A stretch of DNA of 64,000 nt from Xenorhabdus hominickii (GCF_002632725.1 NZ_NJAI01000003.1:276933-340932); one strand, 5' to 3'; positions 29,668-41,064 are shown, counted from the stretch's first letter. The notes: generated by a model not told the origin, from the letters alone. Numbers and translations: made by a program.

Positions 29668-30869
29668 ATGTCATCCAGCGTTTGCTTAAATAGGGTAGTT
29701 ATTCGTTGTTTCTGAGAAATATCTTTTATTTCAGCCAATGCTAAACGTCGTGTGAAGACTTCATTGACGCTGAGTTCAGTCAGAGTTTCTTTATTTTGCT
29801 CAGACATTGATAGCTGGCGGGGGTTTTTGCTGCGGTGCAGCAGAATAATCTCAACGGGTAGGCCTTCGCTTAGGGTTTGAATGCGCTTTTGGATATCGGG
29901 CAGGTAATCTTGAGTTGCGACTTCAATATCCAGCCAGACTGGGCGTTCTCCCTGATATTCCTTGAATGTTTGTAACTGTTCTTCTATTTGTTTCAAATTG
30001 CCACGAATTAATTGCATAGGCTGATAACGGGGAATGGGCAAAAGAGTGATGCCATCAAGTTTATCGGCTTTAAAGTCAACCAGACAGACACTTTTTTCCT
30101 GACCGACTTCGTCAAAACTGAGTGGAATAGGAGAGCCACTGTAGCGAATATGTTCTGATTTACTAATGACTTGAGGGCGGTGGATATGGCCCAGTGCAAT
30201 ATAATCGGCCGGTGGAAATGCCTGTGCAGGGAAAGCATCCAATGTGCCGATGTAAATATCGCGAACAGAATCCGTCGTGGAAGCACCCACTGTCGTGAGG
30301 TGCCCGGTTGCAATAATCGGTAATGGTTGCCCGAGCTGTTCTCGCAACGAACAAGCTTGTTGATAGAGCCGTTGGTAGTGTTCGGTAATGGCATTTTGCA
30401 ATGCCTGTTGTTTTTGTGTACCAGATTGTCCGGCTTGACTGATCATGATATCTCGTGGGCGCAGGTAAGGAATGGCACAAAGGATCGCTCCTGCGTTCCC
30501 TTCTTTGTTATTCAGCACCTGTAATTGTTGCCCGACTTCTGCTTCAGCGTTGGCAATCACTGTTGTGTTCAGGTAGGTGAGCAGTGATTTTGATTCATTG
30601 AGAGTGGCAACGGAATCATGGTTTCCCCCGAGAATGATAAGCTGACAACCCGTAGGCTGGAGTGACACAATAAATTTGTTATAAAGCTCCCGTGCATAAC
30701 TGGGTGGAGATCCTGTATCAAAAACATCTCCGGCAATAATCAGCGTATCAACTTGGTGTTGAATGATTTGTTCAATAAGCCACTGTAAAAAGTGCGTATG
30801 TTCTGCGGCACGATTTTTGGTAAAGAAATATTGGCCAAGGTGCCAATCTGATGTATGAATGATCCGCAT
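29658..30869 (-). CDS. sbcD: SbcD, nuclease subunit of SbcCD
   Basis: Mre11-like metallophosphoesterase with 3'-5' exonuclease and hairpin endonuclease activity. 403 residues, near E. coli SbcD (400). Phosphoesterase motifs: MRIIHTSDWHLGQYF, IAGDVFDTGSPPSYAREL, ILGGNHDSVATLNE, ATGHLTTVG and ALGHIHRPQ. Upstream of sbcC in the same direction and divergent from phoB, the usual enterobacterial order. Confidence 0.97.
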   Translation of the reverse strand: MRIIHTSDWHLGQYFFTKNRAAEHTHFLQWLIEQIIQHQVDTLIIAGDVFDTGSPPSYARELYNKFIVSLQPTGCQLIILGGNHDSVATLNESKSLLTYLNTTVIANAEAEVGQQLQVLNNKEGNAGAILCAIPYLRPRDIMISQAGQSGTQKQQALQNAITEHYQRLYQQACSLREQLGQPLPIIATGHLTTVGASTTDSVRDIYIGTLDAFPAQAFPPADYIALGHIHRPQVISKSEHIRYSGSPIPLSFDEVGQEKSVCLVDFKADKLDGITLLPIPRYQPMQLIRGNLKQIEEQLQTFKEYQGERPVWLDIEVATQDYLPDIQKRIQTLSEGLPVEIILLHRSKNPRQLSMSEQNKETLTELSVNEVFTRRLALAEIKDISQKQRITTLFKQTLDDISQ

Positions 30870-30905
30870 GTTTTCCCACCATTGCCTATGTATCTTGCTT
30901 AGCTT

Positions 30906-30977
30906 GCTACTATTTATTAACTCGCTACTATTTATTAACTCACTACTACTTACTAACCCGCTACAATACCCTACTAC
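30906..30977. repeat. Four degenerate 18-bp tandem repeats upstream of sbcD
   Basis: GCTACTATTTATTAACTC occurs twice exactly (30906-30923, 30924-30941), followed by ACTACTACTTACTAACCC and GCTACAATACCCTACTAC. Located 37 bp upstream of the sbcD start codon, probably within or next to its promoter. Confidence 0.85.
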
Positions 30978-31214
30978 ACGCGCTAATTATAATGGGTGTG
31001 TGAGGGATGTCCTGTCCTATTCCACTCACGTTATTGAATTTTCGGGTTGGCTCGCATCCATAATGAAACACGACAAATGTCTGATAAATTTCTTGCAAAC
31101 CGGATTACGGTTTGCTGATTGAAATATAAGCCTTTTCATAAAATTGTCATAAAATTGACTCATAATGTCCTAAAGTGAACGTTGCTGACTTCAATAATAT
31201 TGACAGGATTAACC
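30978..31214. other. Rest of the sbcD-phoB divergent region
   Basis: Non-coding; holds the Pho box and phoB promoter at its right end. The 87-codon open frame starting at 30859 runs through the tandem repeat and is not credible. Confidence 0.6.
31133..31166 (+). promoter_or_regulatory. Pho box and promoter of phoB
   Basis: Two 7-bp repeats spaced by AAAA (TTTTCAT at 31133-31139, TTGTCAT at 31144-31150) form a standard 18-bp Pho box, with a third weaker repeat TTGACTC (31155-31161). CATAAT at 31161-31166 is a fitting -10 element. PhoB autoregulation through such a box is established in E. coli. Confidence 0.85.
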
Positions 31215-31904
31215 ATGACTAAACGTATTTTGGTAGTGGAAGATGAAGTCCCGATTCGTGAAATGGTTTGTTTTGTACTGGAACAAAATGGTTATCAGAC
31301 CGTTGAAGCTGAAGATTATGAGACAGCAATAGGGCGTTTGTCAGAGCCTTATCCTGATTTGGTGTTATTGGACTGGATGCTTCCCGGCGGTTCGGGGATA
31401 CAGCTTATCAAGCAAATTAAGCGGGATAATAATACCAAGACGATCCCTGTCATTATGGTAACAGCTCGCGTGGAAGAAGAAGATCGGGTACGGGGTCTTG
31501 ATGTCGGAGCTGATGACTATATCACTAAGCCGTTTTCACCCAAGGAATTAATTGCCCGTATCAAGGCTGTTTTGCGCCGTATTTCTCCTATGGAGGCGGG
31601 TGATGTCATTAATATGGATGGATTGATACTGGATCCGTCATCTCATCGTGTTTCCAGTCAAGGTCAGGATTTGGAAATGGGCCCAACTGAATTCAAACTT
31701 CTTCATTTTTTCATGACTCATCCAGAACGTGTTTATAGTCGTGAACAGTTACTTAATTATGTCTGGGGAACGAATGTTTATGTGGAAGATCGCACTATTG
31801 ATGTGCATATCCTGCGTTTGCGCAAGGCGCTGGAGGTTGGGAAGCACGATAAAATGGTACAGACTGTTCGCGGTACGGGATATCGTTTTTCTACCCGTTA
31901 TTGA
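31215..31904 (+). CDS. phoB: PhoB, phosphate-regulon response regulator
   Basis: OmpR-type activator of the phosphate-starvation regulon. ATG 31215, with AGGA 7 bp upstream, gives 229 residues, the E. coli length; the frame is open further upstream but the [11 protein letters not shown] start is conserved. Receiver domain: acidic pair in VVEDE, phosphoacceptor Asp in [14 protein letters not shown], switch Thr in VTARVEEED, Lys in [10 protein letters not shown]. The C-terminal winged helix has [17 protein letters not shown]. Preceded by a Pho box and followed by phoR. Confidence 0.98.
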   Translation: MTKRILVVEDEVPIREMVCFVLEQNGYQTVEAEDYETAIGRLSEPYPDLVLLDWMLPGGSGIQLIKQIKRDNNTKTIPVIMVTARVEEEDRVRGLDVGADDYITKPFSPKELIARIKAVLRRISPMEAGDVINMDGLILDPSSHRVSSQGQDLEMGPTEFKLLHFFMTHPERVYSREQLLNYVWGTNVYVEDRTIDVHILRLRKALEVGKHDKMVQTVRGTGYRFSTRY

Positions 31905-31982
31905 TGAGTTTGAGTGCCTTAAATGTTAATTGGCTATGTTGGTGTTAATTCGTAGTCGAGTTGTCATGCCGGAGAAAATAGC

Positions 31983-33296
31983 GTGCTTGAGCGTTTGTCT
32001 TGGAAAAAGTTGGTATTGGGCCTTGTGCTTTTTTGTCTTCCCGCCGTCATTTTGTCTATTTTTGTCGGTCATTTGGCTTGGTTGCTCGTCATCGCGCTAT
32101 TTTTGGCTCTGATATGGCATGGGTATAATTTGCTGAAATTATCCGATTGGCTATGGTTGGATCGCAGTATGCTACCTCCTGCGGGTCATGGAGGATGGGA
32201 ACCCATCTTTTATGGTATTTACCAGATGCAGCAGCGCAATCGCAAACGGCGTCGTGAACTCGCATTGTTGATTAAGCGCTTTCGTAGTGGAGCAGAATCA
32301 CTGCCCGATGCGATTGTGATGATGACCACGGAAGGTCATATTTTCTGGTGCAATCGTCTGGCACAACATTTACTTGGGTTTCGTTGGCCGGAGGATAATG
32401 GTCAGCATATTTTCAATTTACTTCGCTATCCTGATTTCAGCCGCTATATCACAGCAAATGATTTTTCCCGTCCTTTATCCATCGAATTGAATAATGGCAA
32501 TATGATGGAATTCCGGGTCATGCCTTATTCAGAAAAACAATTATTGATGGTGGCTCGCGATATTACCCAAAAACGATTGTTGGAAAATGCCAGACGGGAT
32601 TTTTTCGCCAATGTTAGCCATGAACTTAAAACGCCACTCACTGTATTACAAGGCTATTTGGAAATGATGGCAGATCAGGAGCTTGATAGTAAGATAAATC
32701 AGAAAGCGATCGGGACGATGCAGGAGCAGATCCGGAGAATGGATGGCTTGGTGCAGCAACTATTGCACCTCTCTAAAATTGAGATAGGGCCGCAAGTGGA
32801 TATGAATCAGGTCGTTGATGTTCCCGCTATGTTGGAGTTATTGCAGCAAGAAGCCCTGACATTGGGGGGAAACCAGTACAATATTGTGTTTAACATAGAT
32901 GAAAACCTGAAAGTTTTTGGTAATGAAGAGCAGCTGCGCAGTGCGATGTCAAACCTTGTCTATAATGCTATTAAGCATACTCCTCTGGGAACACGAATTG
33001 AGGTGAGTTGGCTAAATATCTCTCAGGGAGCGTTGTTCAAAGTAGAGGATAATGGTGGGGGAATTGGCGCCGAACATTTACCTCGTCTGACAGAGCGTTT
33101 TTATCGTGTTGATCGTGCCCGTTCGCGGCTAACTGGCGGAAGTGGATTAGGGCTTGCGATAGTTAAGCATGCTCTGCATCATTACAATACTCATCTTGAT
33201 ATCTCGAGTGCATTAGGTTCTGGCTCAACTTTTAGTTTTTTATTATCGCTTAGGCTCATTGTTTCTGTCAAAAATAGTCCAACTAAAATTTTGTGA
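31983..33296 (+). CDS. phoR: PhoR, phosphate-regulon sensor kinase
   Basis: Inner-membrane histidine kinase/phosphatase partner of PhoB, signalling through PstSCAB-PhoU. 437 residues from a GTG at 31983 (E. coli 431). Two N-terminal membrane segments ([15 protein letters not shown] and [15 protein letters not shown]), a PAS domain (about residues 95-200), the dimerisation H-box [16 protein letters not shown] with the phosphorylated His, and ATPase N, G1 and G2 boxes ([31 protein letters not shown]). Gap to phoB is 78 bp. Confidence 0.97.
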   Translation: MLERLSWKKLVLGLVLFCLPAVILSIFVGHLAWLLVIALFLALIWHGYNLLKLSDWLWLDRSMLPPAGHGGWEPIFYGIYQMQQRNRKRRRELALLIKRFRSGAESLPDAIVMMTTEGHIFWCNRLAQHLLGFRWPEDNGQHIFNLLRYPDFSRYITANDFSRPLSIELNNGNMMEFRVMPYSEKQLLMVARDITQKRLLENARRDFFANVSHELKTPLTVLQGYLEMMADQELDSKINQKAIGTMQEQIRRMDGLVQQLLHLSKIEIGPQVDMNQVVDVPAMLELLQQEALTLGGNQYNIVFNIDENLKVFGNEEQLRSAMSNLVYNAIKHTPLGTRIEVSWLNISQGALFKVEDNGGGIGAEHLPRLTERFYRVDRARSRLTGGSGLGLAIVKHALHHYNTHLDISSALGSGSTFSFLLSLRLIVSVKNSPTKIL

Positions 33297-33501
33297 CTGA
33301 GGTGAGGGCGTTGAGATGGAAAGTATAAACAAAGCAATCGTGGATTAAAAAAAGATATAGGGGATCAGTTTAATAGAATTGAATGTTAATAATACACATA
33401 AAAAATGATTTATTAATCAATATGGACAAAAAAAGTACAAATCATATAGTGTGTATTCAATGATAGATAACAATAATCACTGGTTTTAAAAGTGAGTTTG
33501 A

Positions 33502-33609
33502 AATATTGTTCTGGTTTTAGGTTTGCCGCTTGCCTTTTGGCGCTATAAAAGTTTTACTTGGGGGCAGTTGTTGGCGATTCTAGCTGTAATTACCTCTATC
33601 ATTCTGTAA
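33502..33609 (+). pseudogene. Possible 3' remnant of a membrane-protein gene
   Basis: A 35-codon open stretch reads like a real C-terminus: VLGLPLAFWRYKSFTWGQLL followed by AILAVITSIIL and a stop. It has no start codon with a ribosome-binding site and a TGA lies just upstream in frame. The parent gene is not recognised. Confidence 0.3.
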
Positions 33610-33623
33610 TTACCTCTATCATT
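33584..33623. repeat. Perfect 20-bp tandem duplication
   Basis: CTGTAATTACCTCTATCATT is repeated exactly twice (33584-33603 and 33604-33623), followed by a third partial copy (CTGTAAC). The stop codon of the remnant frame lies in the second copy. Confidence 0.95.
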
Positions 33624-33765
33624 CTGTAACTTGCCGAATTTCAGTGAATATTATTGATTATTGGCTGTTAAATCTGAGGTCAGTCTCGCCAGTGAAAATT
33701 CAAGTATTTGCGATACTTAATATCGCATATACAATTCTTTTAGCAACAATATATTAACAATAATT

Positions 33766-35106
33766 ATGGCACACCGTTTATCATCTAAGGATATCTGGGC
33801 ATTAGGTTTTATGACCTTTGCCTTGTTCGTCGGGGCGGGAAATATTATTTTTCCGCCCATGGTTGGCTTGCTGGCGGGAGAGAATGTTTGGATCGCAGCT
33901 GCAGGCTTTTTGTTAACCGCTGTTGGCCTGCCAGTAATTACCGTGATCGCTCTAGCGAAAGTAGGTGGTGGTATTGAGGCACTCAGTTCGCCTATTGGTA
34001 AAACTGCGGGTTTGATTCTGGCAACTACCTGTTATATGGCGGTCGGCCCTTTATTTGCGACACCAAGAACCGCGACTGTTTCTTTTGAAGTCGGTATCGC
34101 ACCATTAACTGGAACCGGTGAGCTTCCTCTGTTCATCTATAGTGTGATTTATTTTGCACTGGTGATCCTGATTTCACTGTATCCGGGCAAACTGCTTGAT
34201 AGCGTCGGCCATATATTGGCTCCAATTAAAATTCTGGCATTGGCAATTCTGGGTCTTGCGGCTGTTCTATGGCCAGCAGGTAGTCCTATTCCTGCCATTG
34301 AAAGCTATCAGGAGATCCCATTCTCAAATGGCTTCGTCAATGGTTATTTGACAATGGATACGTTAGGCGCAATGGTGTTCGGTATTGTTATTGTCAATGC
34401 AGCCCGTTCCCGAGGTGTTGAATCTCCTTCTCTGTTAACTCGCTATGCCATGTGGGCTGGTTTGATTGCCGGACTAGGTTTGGCGCTGGTTTATCTCTCT
34501 TTGTTCAAATTGGGCGAAAGCAGCGGTTCATTGGTGCCAAAAGCGGAAAATGGAGCGGTTATCCTGCATGCTTATGTTCAGAATACTTTTGGTAGCTATG
34601 GCAGTTTCTTCCTTGCACTGTTGATTTTCATTGCCTGTATGGTGACGGCTATCGGTCTTACTTGTGCTTGTGCAGAGTTCTTTAGCCGTTATTTACCGTT
34701 ATCGTATCGTGCACTGGTTCTGATCTTGGGCATCTTCTCCATGATGGTTTCTAATCTGGGGCTGAGCCATTTGATTACGTTCTCAATACCTGTGCTGACG
34801 GCGATCTATCCGCCTTGTATTACTCTGATATTATTGAGCTTTACATTGCGTTGGTGGAAAAACTTCAGCCGTATTCTGGCGCCAGCGATGTTAGTCAGCT
34901 TGCTGTTTGGGATTTTGGATGCTATTAAAGCGTCTGAGCACCTGTCTCACTTACTGCCATCATGGGTGACTCACCTGCCATTGGCCGATCAAGGTTTAGC
35001 GTGGTTGATACCAACGCTGTTATCAGTAGTGGTTTGCGCTATCTATGATCGCATCGCGGGAGGAGCAAAGCTCCCAAAGCATGAAGTACAGCAGGAACAT
35101 GTCTGA
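33766..35106 (+). CDS. brnQ: BrnQ, branched-chain amino acid:cation symporter (LIVCS family)
   Basis: Sodium-coupled importer of Leu, Ile and Val in the inner membrane. 446 residues with about twelve membrane segments; family signature [20 protein letters not shown] followed by IIFPPMVGL near the N-terminus, and [13 protein letters not shown]. coli BrnQ is 439 residues and also lies downstream of phoBR. No clear Shine-Dalgarno sequence precedes ATG 33766, but the conserved N-terminus supports it. A strong terminator follows. Confidence 0.96.
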   Translation: MAHRLSSKDIWALGFMTFALFVGAGNIIFPPMVGLLAGENVWIAAAGFLLTAVGLPVITVIALAKVGGGIEALSSPIGKTAGLILATTCYMAVGPLFATPRTATVSFEVGIAPLTGTGELPLFIYSVIYFALVILISLYPGKLLDSVGHILAPIKILALAILGLAAVLWPAGSPIPAIESYQEIPFSNGFVNGYLTMDTLGAMVFGIVIVNAARSRGVESPSLLTRYAMWAGLIAGLGLALVYLSLFKLGESSGSLVPKAENGAVILHAYVQNTFGSYGSFFLALLIFIACMVTAIGLTCACAEFFSRYLPLSYRALVLILGIFSMMVSNLGLSHLITFSIPVLTAIYPPCITLILLSFTLRWWKNFSRILAPAMLVSLLFGILDAIKASEHLSHLLPSWVTHLPLADQGLAWLIPTLLSVVVCAIYDRIAGGAKLPKHEVQQEHV

Positions 35107-35167
35107 TTACCTGCTATCTGAATGATGATTGATGAGTTAATTTATTCATTCATCAAATAATAAAGAG

Positions 35168-35201
35168 AAGGGTGAGCACTTTAAAGTGCTCACCCTTTTT
35201 T
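35168..35201. terminator. Strong bidirectional terminator between brnQ and ggt
   Basis: AAGGGTGAGCACTT and AAGTGCTCACCCTT form a 14-bp perfect stem followed by a T-run on the plus side and preceded by A-rich sequence, suited to convergent genes. Confidence 0.9.
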
Positions 35202-35223
35202 ATATTGGGTCTTTTATTGAGTT

Positions 35224-36984
35224 TCAGTAGCCAATAGCCGCACCAGCTGGGCGTCTGACATCATTGGAACCATAAATATACCTTTCACGAACAATACCTG
35301 AAACGGCTGAATCATTGCCTGAAGAATGGGGAGTGACTCCGCTGGCTCCTGGCAAGCCAATCATAATGAGTTCTGTGGCACCCCACGGTGTCTGCTCTAC
35401 CATTTTGTAACCCATTTTATCCAGTAAATTCAGGGTATCTTTTGAAAGACCACGTTGTTCATAATAGACCTCATCAGGTAGCCATTGGTGGTGAATACGC
35501 GGGCTATTGACGGCTTCTTGTGGAGACATACCGAACTCGATGATATTTAGCGCAGTTTGCAACGTGATCGAAATAATACGTGAACCTCCCGGAGAGCCTA
35601 ACACCAGAAAGGTTTTATTATCTTTGGTCACGATTGTCGGGCTCATTGATGATAGTGGGCGCTTACCTGCGGCGATTGAATTGGTTGCACCTTGTACCAG
35701 TCCATACAGATTTTTCTCACCGATTTTAGTTGTGAAATCATCCATCTCATCGTTTAGGAAAAAGCCCGTTCCCGGTGCAATGACAACCGCACCAAAACGT
35801 CCATTGATAGTGTAAGTCGTTGAAACTGCATTACCGTTTTTATCTACGACAGAATAGTGGGTGGTTTCTGGTTTTTCATGGGGGGCAATCCCCGGCTGTA
35901 TTAATTTTGAAGGCGTTGCTTTATTTGGTTGGATCTCTTTTCTGATGGATTCAGCATAGCTTTTGCTTAACAGCCGATCCAGTGGGTTTTTAATGAATGC
36001 TGGATCACCAAGATAAGTATTTCTGTCTACATAAGCATGGCGCATGGCTTCCGTCAGAGTATGGATATAGGCAGCAGAATTGACCCCCATTGATTTTAGA
36101 TCGTAACCTTCAACAATGTTCAATATTTCGCACAGGGTGACACCGCCGGAGCTAGGTGGTGGAGATGAAATAAATTTATATCCACGGTAGCTACAGGTAA
36201 CAGGCTCTGTTTCTGTTGTGTAATAGTTGGCAAAATCTGCTGCGGTGATAATTCCGCCTGATTTTTTTGAGGCTTCTTCAACTAATTGGGGAATTTTACC
36301 GTGGTAGAAAGCATTTGTTCCTTCTTTCGCTATAGCTTCCAATGTGTTGGCCAAATCAGTTTGGATGAACTTATCCCCTGGTTCAAATGGTGTGCCATCT
36401 TTGTGCAGGAAAATACGAGCCGCTTCAGGATCTTGAGCGAAACGCTTAACTGTAGTGTCGAAGATATCGGTATCGCCCCGCGTCAGAATATAACCTTCGC
36501 GTGCCAGCTTGATGGCCGGAGCCATGACTTGCTCACGAGACAATGTACCATATTTTTTCAATGCCTCTTCAAATCCCATGACTGTCCCGGGTACGCCAAT
36601 TGCTTTGTAGCCATATAAGCTGGCATTTTTGATGACGTTTCCGTCTTTATCCAAATACATATTGGCACTGGCGGCTGCGGGGGCGGTTTCACGGAAGTTA
36701 ATGAAGGTATCTTTGCCATTTGCGAGATGGATAGTCATAAAGCCACCGCCACCAATATTGCCACAGCAGGGATTAACGACGGCTTCAGCATAACCGACAG
36801 CAACTGCGGCATCGATGGCATTTCCACCTATTTTAAGAATGTCGATGCCAGCTTGTGCAGCTAAGTGTTGTGCACTGACAACCATGCCGTTTTTAGCTTC
36901 AATTGCAGGTTCAGTAGCTGCATGAAGTGTACAGGAAACGAATAACGCGATAATAACAAATGGAATTTTCCAGATTTTGACCAT
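35224..36984 (-). CDS. ggt: Periplasmic gamma-glutamyltransferase
   Basis: Cleaves gamma-glutamyl bonds of glutathione and transfers the glutamyl group to water or amino acids. 586 residues with a signal peptide (MVKIWKIPFVIIALFVSCTLHA). The proenzyme self-cleaves before the catalytic Thr, here Thr375 in PETTHYSVVDKNGNAVS, giving large and small subunits. Also diagnostic: NPCCGNIGGGGFMTIH, and RPLSSMSPTIV and GSPGGSRII in the small subunit. Length matches E. coli Ggt (580). Monocistronic. Confidence 0.96.
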   Translation of the reverse strand: MVKIWKIPFVIIALFVSCTLHAATEPAIEAKNGMVVSAQHLAAQAGIDILKIGGNAIDAAVAVGYAEAVVNPCCGNIGGGGFMTIHLANGKDTFINFRETAPAAASANMYLDKDGNVIKNASLYGYKAIGVPGTVMGFEEALKKYGTLSREQVMAPAIKLAREGYILTRGDTDIFDTTVKRFAQDPEAARIFLHKDGTPFEPGDKFIQTDLANTLEAIAKEGTNAFYHGKIPQLVEEASKKSGGIITAADFANYYTTETEPVTCSYRGYKFISSPPPSSGGVTLCEILNIVEGYDLKSMGVNSAAYIHTLTEAMRHAYVDRNTYLGDPAFIKNPLDRLLSKSYAESIRKEIQPNKATPSKLIQPGIAPHEKPETTHYSVVDKNGNAVSTTYTINGRFGAVVIAPGTGFFLNDEMDDFTTKIGEKNLYGLVQGATNSIAAGKRPLSSMSPTIVTKDNKTFLVLGSPGGSRIISITLQTALNIIEFGMSPQEAVNSPRIHHQWLPDEVYYEQRGLSKDTLNLLDKMGYKMVEQTPWGATELIMIGLPGASGVTPHSSGNDSAVSGIVRERYIYGSNDVRRPAGAAIGY

Positions 36985-37161
36985 GCCTTGTTCTCCTGAG
37001 CGTGAATCTATGGCGAAAGGGGGAATCGATCGTATTTTGGGATTGTATATTTTTTGTTAAAAATATGTGTCTCACCTTATCCAAAGCTCAGAATTTTGGA
37101 AAGATGATTTTCGTGTGTAAGGCGATAAAACGAAAAATATTAGGATAATTAATTTATTTGG

Positions 37162-37194
37162 ATAAAAAAAACCAGTCGGCTAAGCGACTGGTTT
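37162..37194 (-). terminator. Terminator of the peroxiredoxin gene
   Basis: AAACCAGTCG and CGACTGGTTT form a 10-bp stem around GCTAAG; read on the minus strand it is followed by a T-run. Confidence 0.88.
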
Positions 37195-37243
37195 AGGGTA
37201 ATAAATAAAACGATGTTATTGATTTATGTAATTTTGAGCAGAA

Positions 37244-37846
37244 TTACAGTTTGTCTGCATTTTTAGTCAGGTATTTTGCTACGCCTTCAGGTGAAGCGCC
37301 CATACCTTCTTGACCTTTTGCCCATTGAGCAGGACAAACTTCACCGTGCTCTTCGTGGAATTGCAGTGCGTCAACCATACGTACCATTTCATCAATGTTA
37401 CGGCCCAGTGGCAGATCGTTAACAACCTGGTGACGAACAACACCATTTTTGTCAATCAGGAAAGAACCACGCAGAGCAACACCAGCTTCTGGGTGCTCAA
37501 TGCCGTAAGCTTTCATGATGTCACGCTTGATGTCAGCAACCATTGGATATTTGACTTCGCCGATACCACCTTCGCTGATTGGGGTTTTACGCCATGCGTT
37601 GTGAACGAATTCAGAGTCAAAGGAAATGCCGATGACTTCAACACCACGTTTCTGAAATTCTTCATAGCGGTGATCGAAAGCGATCAGTTCAGAAGGGCAG
37701 ACAAAAGTGAAGTCCATTGGCCAGAAGAAAATAACGGCAGGACGGCCATTCAGGTGTTTTTTCAGATTGAAATTATCAACGATTTCACCGTTACCGAGAA
37801 CTGCAGCAGCTGTAAAGTCAGGGGCTTGGCGGGTTACTAAAACCAT
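37244..37846 (-). CDS. Typical 2-Cys peroxiredoxin (AhpC/TSA family)
   Basis: Thiol peroxidase reducing hydrogen peroxide and organic peroxides. 200 residues. Peroxidatic Cys50 lies in FFWPMDFTFVCPSELIAFD and resolving Cys171 in HGEVCPAQW; the GGIGEVKYP motif and the YLTKNADKL tail are features of the robust/sensitive 2-Cys class. Closer to the TsaA/Prx1 branch than to E. coli AhpC (187 residues), and no ahpF lies next to it, so electrons probably come from thioredoxin (inference). Monocistronic. Confidence 0.94.
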   Translation of the reverse strand: MVLVTRQAPDFTAAAVLGNGEIVDNFNLKKHLNGRPAVIFFWPMDFTFVCPSELIAFDHRYEEFQKRGVEVIGISFDSEFVHNAWRKTPISEGGIGEVKYPMVADIKRDIMKAYGIEHPEAGVALRGSFLIDKNGVVRHQVVNDLPLGRNIDEMVRMVDALQFHEEHGEVCPAQWAKGQEGMGASPEGVAKYLTKNADKL

Positions 37847-38001
37847 AATTGACTCCTGTGATTTTAAAAGGTGTTATGTGGAAACGGGTTACAGCATAAG
37901 GAATTAGGGTATAGCAATAAAGGATAAAATACCAATTGATATAATAGATTTTACCTATCAATAATCTATTTTTAATTCCTTTTAGCCTACATAAGATAAA
38001 A

Positions 38002-38625
38002 CTATTTAGGAAAAGTGCAAGGTTCTGGGGAAATTTCCTGCTCTAGTAGACGCTTATTTGACGCCAATGTCATCATTTGCGGGTAGAATTGCCAAAATAG
38101 TGCTTCGAAATCAAGGTAGTGGTTTTCGATATCCTGATATGATCCCGCGAGCGCTGATAATTTGGGACGTCTTCTCGCCATGCCTTGCAGGACATTGGCA
38201 ATACATGACATATCTGCATAGCGGATGAGCAAATTTTGTGACCAGAGATATTGATTGAGCTCTTGAAACTTTTCGGGAGTGGAGCTGAGATGAGGTTCTA
38301 TATCGCGGCGGGCAAGATTGACAAATTCCGGCAGAGAGTAATTTTTTTCAAATTTGTCCCAATGCAGGGAAAGAAAGTGATCCCAGATGATATCAAGGGT
38401 AATTGGGGCAACTCGCCGATATTCACAGCGGAATAAGCGACGTGCTTCAATGACAAGCGGGTGTTTATCCGTCAGGGTGTCTACCCGGCGGTGCATACGG
38501 ATACCTGCTACAATATCGGAACTGAATAATCCTTCTGGTGAGCCGCGAACGAAATCCGCCAGCAAATTTCCCAATAAGGAACTTTCCGATAATGCAGCTA
38601 AATGAAGATGTGCGAGAAAATTCAT
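38002..38625 (-). CDS. acpH: Acyl-carrier-protein phosphodiesterase AcpH
   Basis: Removes 4'-phosphopantetheine from holo-ACP. 207 residues (E. coli 193), with the conserved start [10 protein letters not shown], the metal-binding segment [12 protein letters not shown]...GIRMHRRVD, and [16 protein letters not shown]. It is divergent from queA across about 100 bp, as in E. coli. In a cell with a large NRPS, carrier-protein turnover of this type is of interest but there is no evidence it acts on NRPS carriers. Confidence 0.93.
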   Translation of the reverse strand: MNFLAHLHLAALSESSLLGNLLADFVRGSPEGLFSSDIVAGIRMHRRVDTLTDKHPLVIEARRLFRCEYRRVAPITLDIIWDHFLSLHWDKFEKNYSLPEFVNLARRDIEPHLSSTPEKFQELNQYLWSQNLLIRYADMSCIANVLQGMARRRPKLSALAGSYQDIENHYLDFEALFWQFYPQMMTLASNKRLLEQEISPEPCTFPK

Positions 38626-38729
38626 AGTGAGAGTATACCGTAAATAGTTAAACTAAGTGCTTCTTTGTTGCACCCTCGGGCTTGCAGCACTAGACTAGTC
38701 TGCCTGTTTTTTAGAATGATACAGATAAA

Positions 38730-39830
38730 ATGCGTGTCGCTGATTTTACATTTGAATTGCCAGAAGAGCTGATAGCTCACTATCCTCAGTCGCAGCGAAG
38801 TGGTTGCCGACTGCTTTCCCTTAATGGTGAAACAGGGGAGCTGACGCACGGTATTTTTACTGATGTGCTGAATAAGTTGGAAGCTGGTGACCTGTTGGTT
38901 TTCAATAATACTCGCGTCATTCCTGCGCGCCTGTTTGGCCGCAAAACGACGGGGGGAAAATTAGAAGTTTTAGTCGAAAGGATGCTGGATAATAAGCGAG
39001 TACTTGCTCACGTTCGTGCGTCCAAAGCACCGAAAGAAGGCGCTGAACTTATTCTCGGTGAAGATGTTCTTGGTAAAGAAGTTCTCGGTGAGGAGCGAAG
39101 CATTAAAGCAACGATGCTGGCGCGCCACGATACGTTGTTTGAAATCCGTTTTGATGATGATCGTGATGTATTGGCTATTTTAGATGAAATCGGCCATATA
39201 CCGCTGCCTCCTTATATTGCTCGTCCTGATGAAGATGCGGATCGGGAGTTATATCAGACGGTTTACAGTGAACGTCCCGGGGCAGTAGCTGCACCGACAG
39301 CCGGGTTGCATTTCGATGAGCCTCTTTTGGCTGCTCTGCGTGAAAAAGGCGTTGAAATGGCCTTTGTTACCCTGCACGTAGGCGCGGGCACTTTCCAGCC
39401 AGTCAGAGTGGAAACCATCGAAGATCATGTGATGCATGCTGAATACGCGGAAGTACCACAAAATGTGGTGGATGCGGTATTGGCATGTAAGGCACGTGGC
39501 AATAAAGTGATTGCGGTGGGAACAACGTCAGTTCGCTCCTTGGAAAGTGCTGCCAGAGCCTGTCAAGATGGCGTGATCGCGCCATTTTTTGATGATACCC
39601 AAATTTTTATTTACCCTGGATTTGAATATCAGGTTGTTGATGCGCTGATTACCAATTTCCACTTGCCGGAATCCACGCTTATCATGCTGGTTTCTGCATT
39701 TGCTGGTTATAAAAATACCATGAATGCTTATAAAGAAGCGGTAACAGAAAAATATCGTTTTTTCAGTTATGGTGACGCGATGTTTATCAATCGTAATACA
39801 GTGGCATCAAAAGAAACGTTATCGAAATAA
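38730..39830 (+). CDS. queA: S-adenosylmethionine:tRNA ribosyltransferase-isomerase
   Basis: Adds the cyclopentene precursor to 7-deazaguanine in tRNA to make epoxyqueuosine. 366 residues against 356 in E. coli. Conserved start [20 protein letters not shown], the [18 protein letters not shown] motif and [13 protein letters not shown] are present. The ten extra residues are explained by a 15-bp unit present three times at 39051-39095 ([15 protein letters not shown]). First gene of the queA-tgt-yajC-secDF cluster. Confidence 0.97.
   Translation: MRVADFTFELPEELIAHYPQSQRSGCRLLSLNGETGELTHGIFTDVLNKLEAGDLLVFNNTRVIPARLFGRKTTGGKLEVLVERMLDNKRVLAHVRASKAPKEGAELILGEDVLGKEVLGEERSIKATMLARHDTLFEIRFDDDRDVLAILDEIGHIPLPPYIARPDEDADRELYQTVYSERPGAVAAPTAGLHFDEPLLAALREKGVEMAFVTLHVGAGTFQPVRVETIEDHVMHAEYAEVPQNVVDAVLACKARGNKVIAVGTTSVRSLESAARACQDGVIAPFFDDTQIFIYPGFEYQVVDALITNFHLPESTLIMLVSAFAGYKNTMNAYKEAVTEKYRFFSYGDAMFINRNTVASKETLSK
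39051..39095 (+). repeat. Three 15-bp in-frame tandem repeats in queA
   Basis: Units 39051-39065, 39066-39080 and 39081-39095 encode [10 protein letters not shown] and VLGEE. E. coli QueA has a single LLGDD here. Confidence 0.85.
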
Positions 39831-39927
39831 AAGCGTTTAAAATTAAAAGAGTCGTTATTCCAGATCCGCTGGTGTTAACGGTGTCTAAACATCGCATCAG
39901 ACTGTTTTTCTGATGTCTGGAGGTTAA

Positions 39928-41052
<1,125 letters not shown>

Positions 41053-41064
41053 TTTGGCGTGACT

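Larger units (their letters stand above)
33297..33765. other. phoR-brnQ intergenic region
   Basis: About 470 bp. Apart from a short gene-like remnant (33502-33609) and the 20-bp duplication that overlaps its end, I see only AT-rich DNA and, presumably, the brnQ promoter. Confidence 0.5.

Noticed and set aside
37310..37840. 176-codon open frame antisense to the peroxiredoxin gene
   Set aside because: The opposite strand encodes a fully conserved peroxiredoxin with both cysteines; this is a shadow frame.
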